Assembly: GCA_002914805.1 (NCBI GenBank)
Contig: JXTB01000141.1
Coordinates: 373,431 to 437,430 of the forward strand
DNA: 64,000 bases
Direction of reading: 5' to 3'
DNA from: Parasponia andersonii
Taxonomy: Eukaryota > Streptophyta > Magnoliopsida > Rosales > Cannabaceae
Of the stretch, positions 24,531 to 36,799 are shown in pieces. Below the pieces are notes generated by a model that worked only from the letters and a program-made list of their open reading frames with translations, did not search any database and was not told the DNA's origin. The position numbers and the translations under genes are program-made. Numbering within the stretch: the stretch's first letter is position 1; each line of letters opens with the position of its first letter.

Positions 24531-25063
24531 ATTGGGTGGGAAATAAGCAACAGTCCTTGGTACAATTTTTTTTAAAATTAAAAATAAAAAAAACCCTGAA
24601 ATTTGTACTTTATAATTTAAATTTCGAATTTTGGACTATATAAAAATAATATTATGAACTCTATTCGAATACTTTTAGTAAAGTAAAGATAATAATAATA
24701 TCATCCATTTAAAAGATAATTTAATCTTATTATTCTCCTTAATTTAGAAAGTATTATTGTGTATTCATATCTAAAATAATTCAAAAAATGCAATACATAG
24801 TATCAACTTTTATAAATTCTTAATTTTATGATTTGTTTTGCAGAGTCTAACTCTAAAACTTTGGGGTTCTCATGATTTTTTTCCCCCCAATTGACCCTTA
24901 TATAGAGAATACTTTAATAAATATATAAAAGTACACACAAGAAAATAGGATATTTATTAACAATGGATGCCAAAAAACTAAAAAAGGGCATCCAGTGGCT
25001 AGTGTAGTTTTTTCTAAGGGAAATGGTGGACACTGTTAAGGGTAATTTGGATTAAAATGACTA

Positions 25064-25227
25064 TTTTAGGAGTTTTTTGAAAAGTGACTTTTGTACGATT
25101 ATATAACATGTAGTCATTATATCAATGATTTTCCATTGGTTCTTAAAAAGTCACAAACTTATGGTCGTGCATATAATGACCATTCATCATTTAAATTGAG
25201 ATAAAAATTTTCTAAACACTCCTAAAA
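25064..25227. mobile_element. MITE candidate with 20-bp terminal inverted repeats
   Basis: TTTTAGGAGTTTTTTGAAAA at 25064-25083 matches the reverse complement of 25208-25227 at 18 of 20 positions. The 164-bp unit is non-coding. I could not define a target duplication, so the superfamily is unknown. Confidence 0.45.
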
Positions 25228-25898
25228 AATGTTTATTTTATATAAAAAAATAATCGTGGGCCAAGATAAATGATGTCCAAATTTCCGCTAATTATTCTAA
25301 TTTTCTTCGCATCATTTTTTTAGTTCTAAATGAATCAATATTTTAAGACAATATTACCGGTGTTTAACATTATATGTTCAACAATTGTTAATGTCGTTTT
25401 TTCCATATGAAAATTAGTACTTTAAAACTTACCGTTGTTCCTTCAGAAGAAAACTTACCTTTTTTTTTTAATAATATATTATAACTCGTTTAAATTTTTA
25501 TAGTTGACACAATATATTAGAACTCTTGTTAATTGTTTAGCACTAAATAGGTAAATAATATGTAATGAATACTTGGGGGGGAAACCCCTCTCTCTTTTTT
25601 GAGACCACGACTCGGTGCTTGATATAGACTTAGCTTTTCCAACTCTTTGAGTCACATATAATGGGTAGCCAAAGATACTGATGAACCAAATTGTTAACTA
25701 TCTGTGAGCTATTGTTGTGGACACCATATCAACACTCACCAAGATACCAAGTTATTTAAGTATGGGGTAAGCTAGGAGATTTATTTGTGATGGCAGGTTT
25801 ATTATTATTAATACTACATTTATTGAGATTTAGGGTTTAAATTTATACAATTTAAAAAGTCAGAATCGACGAAAGAAAATATATATGCACGAATTCAT

Positions 25899-26165
25899 AA
25901 TATGAGTTTAGAGTTATTTTACGAGGTCTCGGGCAGAGGATTGGCAAGCTTGTTGCTAAGTTTGAGAGTAAGTAAAGATTTGGATACGCTTGTCTTCAAG
26001 GTTAGGACATCAGGCCATGTTTGCCTATGGAAAAAGGGCTATGCATGTGAGTTGTGCTTGCGCACCTCTTTTAGAGCTAAGAACAAAAAGGACCAAAAGT
26101 AAGACTTTACATTCCCGTAACTTTTTTTTTCAACAAGCAATCGATAGTGTTAGGCTACTAGCCTA
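25899..26165 (+). repeat. Dispersed repeat, copy 1 (pairs with 29679-29940)
   Basis: It shares an ordered series of matches with 29679-29940: TTTAGAGTTA, GAGGATT(G/A)GGCAA, GCTTG(T)TG, ATGGAAAAAG...GCATGTGAGTT-TGC, and a CAAGCAAT end. The copies are well diverged. A 66-codon open frame here is not conserved in copy 2. It is probably a fragment of an old LTR or other element. Confidence 0.55.
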
Positions 26166-26256
26166 CTAACAAGGGTTTAGGTCTGATTAAAAAGAGAGAT
26201 CCTTATAAAAAGGTCCTATTAAAAAGAAGATTCTAATAAAAATATAAGCCAAACTC

Positions 26257-26483
26257 TTTAGAAAAAATTTTAAAAAAATCTAGACAAGCTAATTTATTTA
26301 AAAAATATTGGATTAGTTATCTAGGTAATTGATTAATTAATTAACTTGTTACTTCGAGTGCTTTTAACAAGTTCAATTTTTAAAAAGATAATCTGACTAA
26401 TTACTTCAGGCACCCATCAAATGGTAAAATGGTAAAAAGTAGCATTTTTCTTAATTAAATTTTTAAAATGGTACTTTTCTAAA
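26257..26483. mobile_element. MITE candidate with TTTAGAAAA ends, copy 1
   Basis: This 227-bp AT-rich unit begins TTTAGAAAA and ends TTTTCTAAA. It shares ends, size and internal AGTTATC/GGTAAT blocks with 27220-27434. No coding capacity and no clear target duplication. Confidence 0.45.
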
Positions 26484-27219
26484 TAAAACTATGATTAACA
26501 AAAATTAGTACATTCCGAGCTTTTTCTTATTTTCTTTTTTTTTTTCGAATTTCCCCAAAATCAAAATTTATCAAGAAAAAAACTTTGGGTGGGTTTTTCT
26601 ATTTTCATTTATATTCTATTAGACAAATCGGAAATGGTTCAGAGTTTTTTGGGATTTTGCGTGGAGTAGGTGGAAGCAAACAGTCATGGGCACATTAATT
26701 ATTTACAAAACCACGGGCTGAGGAAATGAAGCCTATTTCTAAGAAGAAGCCGATGAGCTAACAGGCCATTTTGAGCTATTTAGGTGCTCGACGGGCTAGA
26801 CTGTTCAAGAGTTGGTTTTGGGGTAAGCCAGGTACATAGAACTACCCAAATACATAAGAAAAATTTTGGTAGATGACCATTTATTTCACTTAATTTAATA
26901 AATGTTTATTTTTATTTTATTTTATAGCTAAATGACCAGCTATAAGTATTTTTATACTTAATACATATGCTTATATACTAGTTTTAATTTACATACTGAG
27001 CTTATATAGATATACCAATCATTTTACTATAACATTTAAAAAATAGATATTAATTTAAAATAGACCCAAAATTTGGTCATTTTGCTATAAGACCCTATAT
27101 ATAATATTCACGCAAGATAATATAAATAGGATTTCTAACACTTATACCTACAAAAATAAAAAAGAATTACAAAAATAAAGTGGATCATATTTTTTTCTAA
27201 TTCCTATATCCTATTTTTT

Positions 27220-27434
27220 TTTAGAAAAATACTACTTTTTAAAAGTTTTTTAGAACAATACTCATTTTAAAATAGTTACTAATTCCTAGTGTTTAAAATC
27301 CAGTTATCGGTAATCAATTACAAATTATAAATTCATTTAGTTATTAGATACTGATGCTCGAAAACTAGTTACTAATTACTATTTTAGAAAATAATATTTA
27401 TTTAAAAAAAATTTAAAAATAATATTTTTCTAAA
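27220..27434. mobile_element. MITE candidate with TTTAGAAAA ends, copy 2
   Basis: This 215-bp unit has terminal inverted repeats of roughly 25 bp: TTTAGAAAAATACTACTTTT at the left against TTTAGAAAAATATTATTTTT from the right. It is related to 26257-26483, 740 bp away. Confidence 0.5.
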
Positions 27435-29678
27435 TAATATGACACTGAATCTAGAAAAAACTGAGCCTATCGGATATTTCTAAGATTATTTATTGGGACT
27501 GTAACAAAAAAATACTTTGTCTTTTGACTTTTTTGCAAAAGAATAATAATAAAATAAAAAAAAACCCTGACTTTTTAGTTCTATAGTATAATACCTTGAC
27601 ATTTCAAATATCTCTAAATTTGTAGCTAGTGATTGTTGGTTTACTATTTTAATAATAAAGAGACGTATCCTTTATTAAATTAATTAAAAACTTTAAATAT
27701 TATTATAATTTCTAAAATGTTTCATAACTAATTTATTTTACTTTTAATTTAAAAAATTGGAAAAATTAAAAAGAAAAAATAAAAGTATTAAACAGTGTTA
27801 ATTGGTGAGGGAGATTAATAGATGCTCCATTAGAGCTACTGAGTCAAAAGAAAGTCTTCAAAAATGGACTCTTTTCACTATTTTTTTCCTCTATCATGGG
27901 TGCCACAGTCTCATATGAAATCGAGTTGGAAGGTCGATTTTATCATAATTGTAAGAAAAAACAGAGATAGGTACAATAAAAGTGGTGGCCAGCGAAATTA
28001 GAGTGAACCAGTGTCGCTAATTCTTCTCTCTTTTTATATGAAATAGAGGGTGGCATTAAATTGGAGGAAAATGGAAAGTAGATCTGTGTCATTGTGACTA
28101 GAAGTTTTAGTAGCTATAACTTCGTTTAAATTGGTTTATATAAAAACTGATGCTTGATGGATGTTTGTAATTTTGACTTATTTTTTTCTTGTGTTTTATC
28201 ATTCAAACTAGTCTAAGTTTCTGGTTATATGTTATTTTGTTTAGAGTCATACGATAGATTGATATATATGTCTTTCTTGTTTCAACTCAAACCCGCTAAA
28301 CACCCTAATTACGTAATCCTCTAGTCTCTTTCTCTAGCACCAGCCACTCTGAATACAGCCATAGCTAAGGCCTAGGGCCCATCACGGTAGTTGTCCGGCA
28401 AATTAACACTGGTGGCTTCGGGACCTCTTGCCTCTGTAGTGCAACTTAGCAAGATCCGCTACTTACGGCCCTAACAAAAATTATATTTATATTTTTTAAA
28501 ATCTTCAAAACCTTCAAGCTTGAACATAAAATTCTTAAAAACTTTTTCATATGAAAATAAAAACGTGTGGTTAAGTGCTTTGAAATTTTGATTATCAAAA
28601 ATTCTATTTTTGATTATAGGTATCTGTTTCAACTCTTTCAATTATACAAAACAACATTTCCCATTTTTTTTTTCTTTTATTTTTTTAGCTTTTTTTTTCT
28701 ATAACCTTTTAATGAAAGGTATAAGAAATGTTTATAAAACATTTTCTTATAACATGATTAGTGTTTAAATGTTTCTAATTACTTAAAGAAGGGTATTTAT
28801 GTCTTTTATCTTGCTTAAGGTATAAATTTGTAAAAATCTGAAATTTCAGGATATTATTTTACAAAATTCAAAAGTTAAGATTTTTCTTTTGCATAAAAGT
28901 CAAAAGTCAAGGTATTTATTTGTTATTTTCCCTTATTTATAAGAAATGGTCTTTTTTTAAGATCAATTTACAAAATAGTTGTTTTTTTACACCTAATTAA
29001 TAAATGATTGTTTTATAATTTTATTTTGACAAATATTTGTTTTTTAGTTGATATATTTTTTTTAAAGAAAATCAATTTTTTTATAAAATAATCAATTTTT
29101 TAAAAATAAATCATTTTCAAAAAATAAATCGATATAATTTGATATACTAAATAAAGTAAATCAATTTTTTATATAGTAAATTAATTTTAAAAATTAAATC
29201 AAATTTTTTAAAAATTAAATCAATTTTGCAAAAAGAAAACAATATATTTTGATATACAAAATATGAAAAATGACTATTTTTTGAATAATTTCAAATTTTG
29301 ACCATTATTAATAGTGTTTGAAAAATGGCTATTTTGCAAATTATAGTCTGAAATTTGGCCATTTAGCTAAAAGGCCCAATTTCCAATTCTTTTTGAAAAA
29401 CGTCGTACAATAATTTTCATTCATATATATATATATATATATAGGCCATAATTTATTTATCTCTAAATATTTTTTAAATTATTAGATAATGATTTGAATA
29501 GTTGAAAAAAATAATCAAAATAAATACACATTATTTGATGTTTTTTTCTTTCTATCTTTTATTATAAAAATACGATTGTATTTTTAATTGGGTAAACTAC
29601 ATATAGGTAAAAAAAAAATACATATTAGATTGATGCCCAATGTATGTATATATATATATGTATTTGATATTTCTAGTA

Positions 29679-29940
29679 TATATTTAGAGTTACCTGACAG
29701 GGTGGCAGCTGAGGATTAGGCAAATGGCTTGCTGATGAGCCTGAAAGTAGCTAAATAGTTGGATGTGCTCAGCTAGAACCACGTTGAAATCATAGTCCAA
29801 GTCGTAAAATTTGCTAATGGAAAAAGAAGGTTATGCCTGTGAGTTATGCACCTATTTAGAGCACGAATATTACAAGTAATTCTATTTAAGGACAGCCTTT
29901 AAATTTCCCTTACTTGCTTGGTCGGCAAGCAATTTTACTA
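29679..29940 (+). repeat. Dispersed repeat, copy 2 (pairs with 25899-26165)
   Basis: Diverged direct copy of 25899-26165; matches are described there. No open frame is shared between the copies, which argues against a gene. Confidence 0.55.
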
Positions 29941-31150
29941 CGCGCCATGCTGGCCTTCCCCTCTTTTTTCTTTTTTTTTTTTTTCAAAAATAATTTTCTT
30001 ATTACTAGTATTGACTTTCTAGTCAAATTCGAGATATACTTATTTAAATTTTGTTCCCAAACTTTAATTCTTGGTGAACACGTTTTCAATTTGGTAATAC
30101 TATATATATATATATTTATATTTTTTGATACGAGTAATGTTATGATCAGGTATCTAACATCACATTATATATCAGTTACTTAATAACATATTAATTTTAT
30201 GGTACTGATATTAACTTTATGGTACTGAGTATTATTATTAGTATCTTATAATATTATTCTTTTTGATATATAAGTATCTACACATTTTTTAATATTCTTG
30301 CTGATAGAAAACTAATAAATTAGGAAAAAAGGCATGAAAAATACACCGAAGGTAGGGAATAGGTATTAGAGATAAGGACCCACTGGGAGTATTTGACCTC
30401 AAAATGATTTTTTTTTACGAGTCTTTTTGAAAATAACTTATTATTTAGGACTAGTAAAAAAAAATTGGTTTTTTTTTTCCAAATTATCGTAAAAGATTTG
30501 ATGGTCAAAAAGTCTAGAAAACATAGCCATAAAAAAGTCGTCATAGAAAAGAGTCACTTTAACCAAAATTTCTCTAAGTGGTATCCATTTCCCTAGGGTA
30601 TAAATGTAGAATACGGGGCTCATAACATTTAACGGACTAGTACTACTACATTGGACATGTGCACTTATGTGCATTTCGTTTCCACCACTCCCTCCTGCTA
30701 ATGCCCAACGGCCACCACTGATTAATTAACTCGCCTATTAATTTATTTCATCACTGCTGTGCAAATATATACATATATATATATATGTACACATGTATAT
30801 ACAGGGTTTGCTTGTGCTGTCTTCGTAGAAAAATGTCAAACTATCGGTATTAAAATTGATATATACAAAAATATGTATAGACTCCCACATTGTCACATGA
30901 TCAATCATATTGATAGTAGAAGCCACGTTTTAGATAATGAGATTAGAGAATATAAAAGACAATGAGAAAAAGAGAAAAAGAATGTATATATCACTCGTCC
31001 CCTTGGCTAGTACAGTATATAAAACACATTTGATTTTCCAGATAAATTGAGAGTTGAGATAGATTAATGGGAAAATTGGTTAGTTATTTGAACGACAAAG
31101 TATTTCATGGGCAATTTCATATGATTTTATGTATATATAGCTACCATCAA

Positions 31151-31347
31151 ATAGTATTATAGGAAATTAATTGTTAATTTTGAATGCAAATATTATTTGC
31201 TACAAGAAAGTGTCTTGTATACTGGGTGAAATTAAGTCAGGGCAACTATTTTGGAAAATCTCTGACCTCCCCCAGGTTTAAACCTGTGACTTCTGCCTAA
31301 TCGAAATCGCTAACCCATTGAGCTACCGCATTTGGTGATATAGTATT
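31151..31347 (-). mobile_element. tRNA-derived SINE candidate with 8-bp target duplication
   Basis: ATAGTATT at 31151-31158 and at 31340-31347 flank a 181-bp unit (31159-31339). On the minus strand the unit starts with a tRNA-like head. An A-box-like TAGCTCAATGG and a B-box-like GGTTTAAACC are spaced roughly as in a tRNA gene. The cloverleaf arms pair poorly, so it is not a working tRNA. No A-tail is visible at the 3' end. Only one copy is in the window, so the call rests on the boxes and the flanking duplication. Confidence 0.55.
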
Positions 31348-31974
31348 TATTTCTATTCAAATGTTTTGAATGCTTTTGCACATCTAATTAGGATAGGAAA
31401 CAAGAACATAAGCTAGTTGGGTTTATGATCATAGTCTAATTATTGATCTAATTAGTATACAAAATGGAAGCTAAATCCAAGATGCAGTTCCTCTAAAATA
31501 CATGGTAACTGCATGCAGCTTTCCTACTAACCAATTCACTATAATATTTTTAGCTTAACTATAACATATATTTGCAATAAATACAGATATGTGCTTAAAC
31601 AAGCCCTCTGAACTAATGAATTAATAATCAAAATTGATGTATTATAGAACTCATGAATAAGAACCAAGCTAATACAGTATTGTTATTAGTTAATTATAAG
31701 ATGAAATCGATGATCAACTAATATAGCTTGATAAAAATGGTTATAAAGTATGTACTGCACAAAGTGGTCATACACATCTCGATGATCAATGTGTCATAAC
31801 ATATTGATACTATACTAAATGAATGGTCAAGACTATTGAGTTGGCAAATCACATGCACGCATGCAAATTATGGGTTTGTGGGTGCATTGCAACTGATGTT
31901 TGAGCTAATTATTTGTGATCTGGGCCCTCTCATGCATATGTGTATATAGATCATGCATGTGTCTAGCTAGTACC
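31348..31974. other. Intergenic, nothing recognised
   Basis: AT-rich DNA without coding signal or a clear repeat. It leads into the (TA)n tract (about 31977-31994) that borders the second MITE copy. Confidence 0.6.
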
Positions 31975-31994
31975 CATATATATATATATATATA

Positions 31995-32233
31995 TGGGCA
32001 CCGGTAGGTATTTTTTTTTTTTACCTATGTATAGGTATCAATTTGACCAATGAAAATTTAGCATGCACATTTTTTTATTGTAAAAAGTAAAAGAGAAAAA
32101 GAGTATTAATGATGCACGTCTTTTCATACACTTCATTATAGCTATTGGATCACCATTAGATGGTGATCTAATGGCTAAAAAAAATACCTACTTATAGGTA
32201 AAAAAAAAAAAAATACCTATTGGATTGGCAACC
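31995..32233 (+). mobile_element. (TA)n-associated MITE, copy 2
   Basis: This 239-bp unit is flanked by (TA)n on both sides and is homologous to 7619-7898. Terminal inverted repeats are clearer here: TAGGTATT, a T-run, ACCTAT and (T)AGGTAT at the left match the reverse complement of the right end. A central hairpin GATCACC/GGTGATC with a 7-nt loop (about 32149-32168) is present. It is non-coding. Confidence 0.65.
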
Positions 32234-33324
32234 TATATATATATATATATAGAGGTTTAGTTCAAAGGCTACAGATATAGTCCCCTTGATGTAACCGGTC
32301 CCTTCCATATTTTGGCCAATACATATCATGTTTTAATCAACACCTATTGGGATATTTGCCCTAAAAAGCATATTTATAATTTTACCTTTTTAGTGTAAAC
32401 AACTTTCTCTTATATGCAATTATAATATTTGTAAGATTAAGCTGTCTCACTTAAATAGTTTATTTATCTGAAAAAGATTGTATAACTTTATTTGTTGATA
32501 AATAAACAAACATGATTAAGTGTTAATTATGGAGAGACTTGTTTCTTTATCTAAGTCTAAATTAATTAGTTTACAATCTGTAAATAAAGATGGAACACTT
32601 TATTTACGTTATAGTATTTATCTATCTCAATGGGAATGATGTGTCTCAAATCATTGAAGTATTTGACTTCTAATAGAAATACTAGTATAACATAAATAAG
32701 TTATATATATTGAACTCGATAAGATAATATAAAGAATTAGAATGCCGTAACTCAATTCTTAATATTACCACAAACTAGCTCTTAGTATATAGATTTTAAT
32801 CTTTGATATTTAACTAGACTTACTTTCATAGGTTGTAGCTTTTTGATTTGTTAAAAGACTAACCTCTGTGAAATTAGAGGCGAATTCTGGCATATTGGAG
32901 ATTATGATTTATAAATTAATGGGAACACCAAATAGTTAAGAACACTATACATTAATGCTACTTTAAGGTCTTTCAAGATTCGTGGTATAATTAAATCTAA
33001 GATCTTAGTATTCACTTTGTGAATTGGTTGATAATTTAATCTAAATGGCCATTGAGAATAAAATTATCCACAATATTATTCCTTGATAGATAGATAGTAA
33101 TTCAAAGGTAAATATGTGTTGAAGAAGTATAATGGTAATTTCACCTATCTAACTACGTCTTTGTATAAGGATTTTATAATATGGTATAGAATATACTAGA
33201 TGGATCGGTTAATAAAGGCTAGTTGATTAAATCTTTATAAAAGACATTACATTTAATCTAAAAGTGCAGCATTAGGCCTTTAGTGGAGTGTCACTTTTAC
33301 GAATAATATTTGTATAAATACCAT

Positions 33325-35422
33325 TGTAATAACCAATACCTGGAATAAAAAAAGAAAATAAATAAATAAATAAATGAAAGGGTAAAAGATAAAAAGACCA
33401 AGGTTTTAGTTTATTAAACAAGGACAATTAAGTAATTTAAAGAATTAGGAAACCCTATACGTATAATTTTTCAAAGTCTTTGACAGAAGAAAAAAAAAAT
33501 TTAACGCTCTGCAGAGAAAGAGAAGAGCGGCTGAAAGCTTGGGAGAAGGATAAAGATTATAAAAGGTAGATTGTCAATTCTCTAAGGTAAAGAACTCCTC
33601 CTTATCATTTATTATTTGGTTATTTGGGATTCTTAGGACAAACCATCATCTAGGGTTTAAAATTTTTTTTAAGCATATTTTTGTTTTAGCCATGATTCTA
33701 GGGTTTGTTTATAATTTGATTGATTACTCTCGCTATAAGGTTTAAAATAATACCAAAATTACGTGATTTAGATGTCTAGATAAAAAGTTATAGATTTTTG
33801 AGTTTTGGTCTAGACCGGTAAAACACAACAGTGACTGCGACTAATTTTTCTCTAATAGTTTAATAGGGTCATATTTGTATGATTGGAAAGCTTATTTGAT
33901 AAACTTTCTAATGGTATATAATTTTTCAAAAATGAACTTATAACTAGAGAGATATAGCCTTTCAAAATGAGCACTATGAGTTTGGAAATTTTTTGTAACT
34001 CTCAGCAATTAGAGTAAATCGTGGCAGCAGTTTACTTGGCTTTGTATGGTCTACCTATAGACCTTATAGTCATGTTCTTGGTATTTTTAGGACCCCAATC
34101 ACTTATAGATATTGTCCTCCAAGTTTCATAATTTTTAGAATTAATTTGGAATTGTTATGAGTTTTTGATGTCGAGGTTATACAAGGTAATGTAGCGAATG
34201 TATCAAATGTGCATGGGCAGCGGGTTAAATATTGTGCTAGGCATGATTTAAGATACCTATTAAGTATTTAATAATCATGTATGATTCTTATTATAATTAT
34301 AGGTTCTTGTGGTAGCTAGCAATTTGTGGTTATATTGGTTAGACTAGCGAACAAGTAAGTAACCTTTTATCTTTGCTAATGACTTTTATTTTACTTAAAT
34401 TAATGTCTCTTTTGCTTTCTTTTAAAGAAAATTATTTTTGTAAATCTTAAACTTATTTTCAAGCAATTTGTTAATAAAAAAAATTACTTTGATAAGAGAT
34501 AAGTATCTTTTAAATAAAATATGGATGAAGCTTATGTTTGTTACTACTATTAAATGATTTGAAAGATGTTACTTTATTGATAAATATGAAAAGTATTTGT
34601 TAATTGTTTTATAATTGAATGTATTGAAATAGACCTAGCTGCAGGGTTATATGTGGACAGTACTGACCTAGCTGCAGGGTTAAATGCAGTAGATTCGTGA
34701 TTCGTACCCGGCTATAAGGGTATCTATAGTAGATTCAGAACCGGCTACAGGAGTTATTTGTGACAAATTTGGACCTACTCACAGGGGTTAAGTGTGGCCA
34801 TAGTCATCAAAACTATAGAATAGAATTTGAAAATAATATCGATTATTGAACAACTTTGATACAATGAATTTTGAAACCTTCTACTTTGTTAAATTAATTT
34901 TTAGTTAGTTTCATTTTCTCTTTTTAAAAGTATTAATTTCGAAATTAGAGTTATTTTGTAAAATACTTACTAAACATTTCAAATTATATATGCTTAATCC
35001 AACTAGTAGAGGTTATTGGTTACTTACTAAGTTGTCGCGCTCACCCTTTTTATTCTTTAGTCTTTTTAGATTCGGAGAATAGTCAATAAGTAGAACTCAT
35101 ATTTGAAGAAGGGAAATCATTTGAGGACTCAAATTTTACTATTTAGAGTTACTGTATTGTTTGGTTTCTATTTTGAGACATTGTTGGTTATTTGAGATAT
35201 ATTGGATTTTAATTATGGTTTTAGTTTCTTTGTTATAATGGATTTAGCAAATTGTTATTGATGGTTTAGATTGTTTGGTATTTTGTTATGATAAGATATT
35301 TTGGGTGATAATGGATCTATTTGAATTTTTAATAACGAGTAGATTCGAAGCATTTCATGTCTATGAGGTTTATCCTTATGGGCATGTGATCGCTACCATA
35401 TCCTTTGTCTTAGGGCGAGACA
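33325..35422 (+). repeat. Gypsy 5' LTR
   Basis: Runs TGTAATAACC to GAGACA, 2098 bp, and matches 40287-42381 and the solo LTR 12165-14189. It contains a block of degenerate short repeats around 34630-34800 (variants of GACCTAGCTGCAGGGTT). Confidence 0.93.
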
Positions 35423-35429
35423 ATTAAAG

Positions 35430-35441
35430 TGGTATCAAAGC
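35430..35441 (+). other. Gypsy primer-binding site
   Basis: TGGTATCAAAGC, 7 nt after the 5' LTR, matches the plant initiator-tRNA-Met site TGGTATCAGAGC at 11 of 12 positions. Confidence 0.85.
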
Positions 35442-35728
35442 TTAGGCTATGATATTTTAAGATCTTGTCTAAGATTATGATTTTATTTAAGTTATGATCT
35501 TTAGAACCTTCTTAAGATGTTGATTTTGTCTACCTTAAGTTATGATAATGATCTCATCTAAGATTAGAATAATAAGTGTTGTTAAGACATTAAGCTAGAT
35601 AGTTGTAATCTTTTTCCTATTTTGTTTATTATCTTGAATATGAAGTAATGTTGGGAAAATCTATTTTGTATTTGAAGGCTTAAATAGCAGACAATAGGAC
35701 TTTCGCAGACTTAGCCCATAAAAATCGA

Positions 35729-36790
35729 ATGGCTAACAGACAACCTAGGCAACAGCAAGGGGCTCAACAACAAGGAAATATCAATAATGTTGTTAAGAAT
35801 ATTCAAGGTGAACCATAACAAGCTGGGCTGCATGCATTGATGGAAACCTTAGTTGGGGTGGTTCAACATCAGCAAACTCAACAATAGATGTTATAAGAGC
35901 AACTGCAACAATATCAATGACAACAACAACAACAAAATGTTATTAATCAGCATAGGCAACCTAATGGAATGTCAGAATTTAAGAGACTCACACTGCCATC
36001 ATTTCAAGGGGCAACTGACCCTCTAGAGGCTGAGAATGGTTGGCTAAAATGGAGAAGGCTTTTATTGCCTTGGGTAGTACTGATGCTAAGAAGGTGCCCT
36101 ATGCCACATATATGCTACAAGGCGGTACATATGATTGGTGGTTAATGGTGAAGCGCCAACATGAATAAGACACTAAACCTTTTACTTGGAGGAACTTCAA
36201 GGATGTGTTTAATGAGAAATATTTCCCCATGAGTGTCTATTGCCAGAAAGAAAGAGAATTTGTCAAGCTAGAGTAAGGGAACATGACAGTAGCTCAGTAT
36301 GAGGCAGAATTTACCAGATTGTCAAAGTTTGCTCCTACTTTAGTGGTAACTGAAGAAAGTAGAGCTCAAAGATTTGAAGAGGATTTAAGGTCCCAAATCA
36401 ATCAGGGAGTTGAGCCATTTGAATTAGAAACTTATGGAGCTATAGTGAGCAAGGCTTAACTGATAAAGAGGGGACTCAATGATACTCAATGGGGTCGAGA
36501 TAATAGCCAAAGGAAGAGATACAGGTCAGAACCATAGAAAAGTTAGAATTCAAGTGGACAAGCTAAGAAGCAAGGAACACAAGCTAGTGGACTTCAGTAT
36601 ATAAGATGCGGTAAAAAGAATCATGTAGACAAGGACTGTCGATAGAACACAGGTGCCTATTTTCATTGTGGAAGCCATGAGCATAAGTTTGTACGATGCT
36701 CTTTAAATAAAAATTTCAAACACTGCACAAGCTCTTCAAAGTGCTCAATCCTCTCAAGGAACTAGACCTATTGGAGACAAGGGAGGAAAT
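35729..36790 (+). pseudogene. Gypsy gag pseudogene
   Basis: It starts MANRQPRQ at 35729. A Gln-rich N-terminus is followed by SEFKRLTLPSFQGATDPLEAE and later Gag core segments, with many stops and at least one frameshift. Two zinc-knuckle motifs near 36600-36710 keep the second Cys, the His and the last Cys, but the first Cys appears to be Tyr in both. Confidence 0.85.
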
Positions 36791-36799
36791 CAAAAACCT

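Larger units (their letters stand above)
24535..31158. other. AT-rich intergenic region with MITE-like and dispersed repeats
   Basis: No gene is supported. Recognisable content is listed separately: inverted-repeat units at 25064-25227, 26257-26483 and 27220-27434, and a diverged repeat pair at 25899-26165 and 29679-29940. A (TA)n tract lies near 29423-29442. A less AT-rich patch at about 28280-28480 has no open frame or homology I recognise. The segment 28930-29400 is very AT-rich and repetitive in texture, without a clear unit. Confidence 0.6.

Noticed and set aside
31259..31330. Functional tRNA gene on the minus strand
   Set aside because: A- and B-box-like sequences are present, but the D and anticodon stems do not pair properly. 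A SINE head or pseudogene is more likely.
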